15,581 bases of DNA from a bacterium (lineage in GTDB: Bacteria; Chloroflexota; Chloroflexia; Thermomicrobiales; UBA6265). Both the position numbers and the translations under genes were made by a program. Of this stretch, positions 15,206 to 15,581 are shown in pieces. The stretch is taken from positions 1 through 15,581 of the forward strand of contig JAPOLF010000020.1 of assembly GCA_029977305.1 (NCBI GenBank), in the 5' to 3' direction. Position 1 is the stretch's first letter, and each line of letters begins with the position of its first letter. The notes under the pieces were generated by a model that made no database searches, had not been told where the DNA came from, and worked only from the letters and a program-made list of their open reading frames with translations.

Positions 15206-15234
15206 ATCGTACAGGACCTGCGACAAATGGTCAA
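15206..15234 (-). promoter_or_regulatory. recA promoter
   Basis: On the minus strand TTGACC (15234-15229) and TACGAT (15211-15206) are separated by exactly 17 nt, a good primary-sigma promoter. Transcription should start near 15199, leaving a leader of about 75 nt that begins with the LexA box. Confidence 0.72.
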
Positions 15235-15361
15235 TGCTTCCCCGGATCGGACGGAACGCAGCCAGTTCGCGGGGCAGCTGAACTGTTCGTGCGAGACTCC
15301 AATCCCAGTTCGGTCCGGGTGATTTCGAGTCCCGCTGAGGCATTTAGGAGAGACCCCCGTT

Positions 15362-15581
15362 ATGCGCATATTGGAGATTCGCGAGACTGTCGTGCCGATC
15401 ATGTCGCAGATCCGCAATGCGTACATCGACTTCTCGAAGATGACGGTGTCGGTCGTTGCGATCATCACCGACACCGTGGTCGACGGCCAACGCGTGGTTG
15501 GCTACGGATTCAACAGCAACGGTCGGTATGCCCCCCAAGGCCTCCTGCGCGATCGCTTCATCCCCCGGTTGAGGGACGCCG
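15362..15581 (+). CDS. Enolase-superfamily dehydratase, N-terminal part (D-tartrate dehydratase-like)
   Basis: The open frame from ATG 15362 runs off the window end, giving 73 residues. AGGAG at 15346-15350 lies 11 nt upstream. The segment matches the capping domain of mandelate racemase/muconate-lactonizing enzymes and is closest, from memory, to D(-)-tartrate dehydratase: IRNAYIDFSKMTVSVVAI (17-34) and VVGYGFNSNGRY (45-56). Such enzymes dehydrate tartrate to oxaloacetate using Mg2+. The catalytic barrel lies outside the window, so the substrate is not certain; a related sugar-acid dehydratase is the main alternative. It diverges from recA across a 238-nt gap. With the aldolase and hydroxyacid dehydrogenase it adds to a hydroxy-acid theme, though it lies more than 12 kb away. 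Confidence 0.8.
   Translation, partial: MRILEIRETVVPIMSQIRNAYIDFSKMTVSVVAIITDTVVDGQRVVGYGFNSNGRYAPQGLLRDRFIPRLRDA

Noticed and set aside
1..15581. CRISPR arrays, tRNA or rRNA genes, insertion sequences, prophage
   Set aside because: No regularly spaced direct repeats, cloverleaf, transposase or integrase motifs were found by reading; a short tRNA could still be missed without a covariance search.

Overview
The window is GC-rich bacterial chromosomal DNA, densely coded on both strands. It most likely comes from the Chloroflexota, near class Thermomicrobia. The pointers are indirect: a twin-arginine-like leader followed by a Cys-rich knot on an NHL-repeat protein, a transcobalamin-like barrel protein next to an ECF transporter, and a LexA box of the GAAC-N4-GTTC type. 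No rRNA or other marker is present to fix the lineage.

Layout. (1) 24-2737, plus strand: a small coiled-coil protein, a VOC-fold protein, an HpcH/HpaI-type aldolase and a D-2-hydroxyacid dehydrogenase. These look like a small organic-acid catabolic group. (2) 7264-2734, minus strand: a compact operon with an extended -10 promoter, a cobalamin riboswitch, a secreted alpha/alpha-barrel protein, a secreted membrane-anchored DUF4430-like protein, an EcfT permease and a fused double EcfA ATPase. The genes are joined by a 2-nt gap and two ATGA overlaps. (3) 7464-8918, plus strand: pyruvate kinase, divergent from the riboswitch operon and closed by a strong terminator. (4) 9058-11368, plus strand: two NHL six-bladed-propeller proteins, one apparently cytoplasmic and one exported with a 12-Cys segment. 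(5) 11572-14061, plus strand: an 829-residue secreted mosaic protein. (6) 15123-14068, minus strand: recA, with a clear promoter and a LexA-type operator. (7) 15362 to the end, plus strand: the start of an enolase-superfamily dehydratase resembling D-tartrate dehydratase.

The most interesting part is region 2. A B12 riboswitch controls two extracytoplasmic proteins that look like the two halves of animal transcobalamin/intrinsic factor (the barrel and the DUF4430 cap), followed by ECF transporter T and A components. No S component (the usual substrate-binding membrane subunit) lies in the operon or window. This suggests a corrinoid-capture system in which a split, anchored transcobalamin-like pair feeds an ECF module. 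The family assignments rest on motif recognition and the substrate on the riboswitch; no homology search was possible here.
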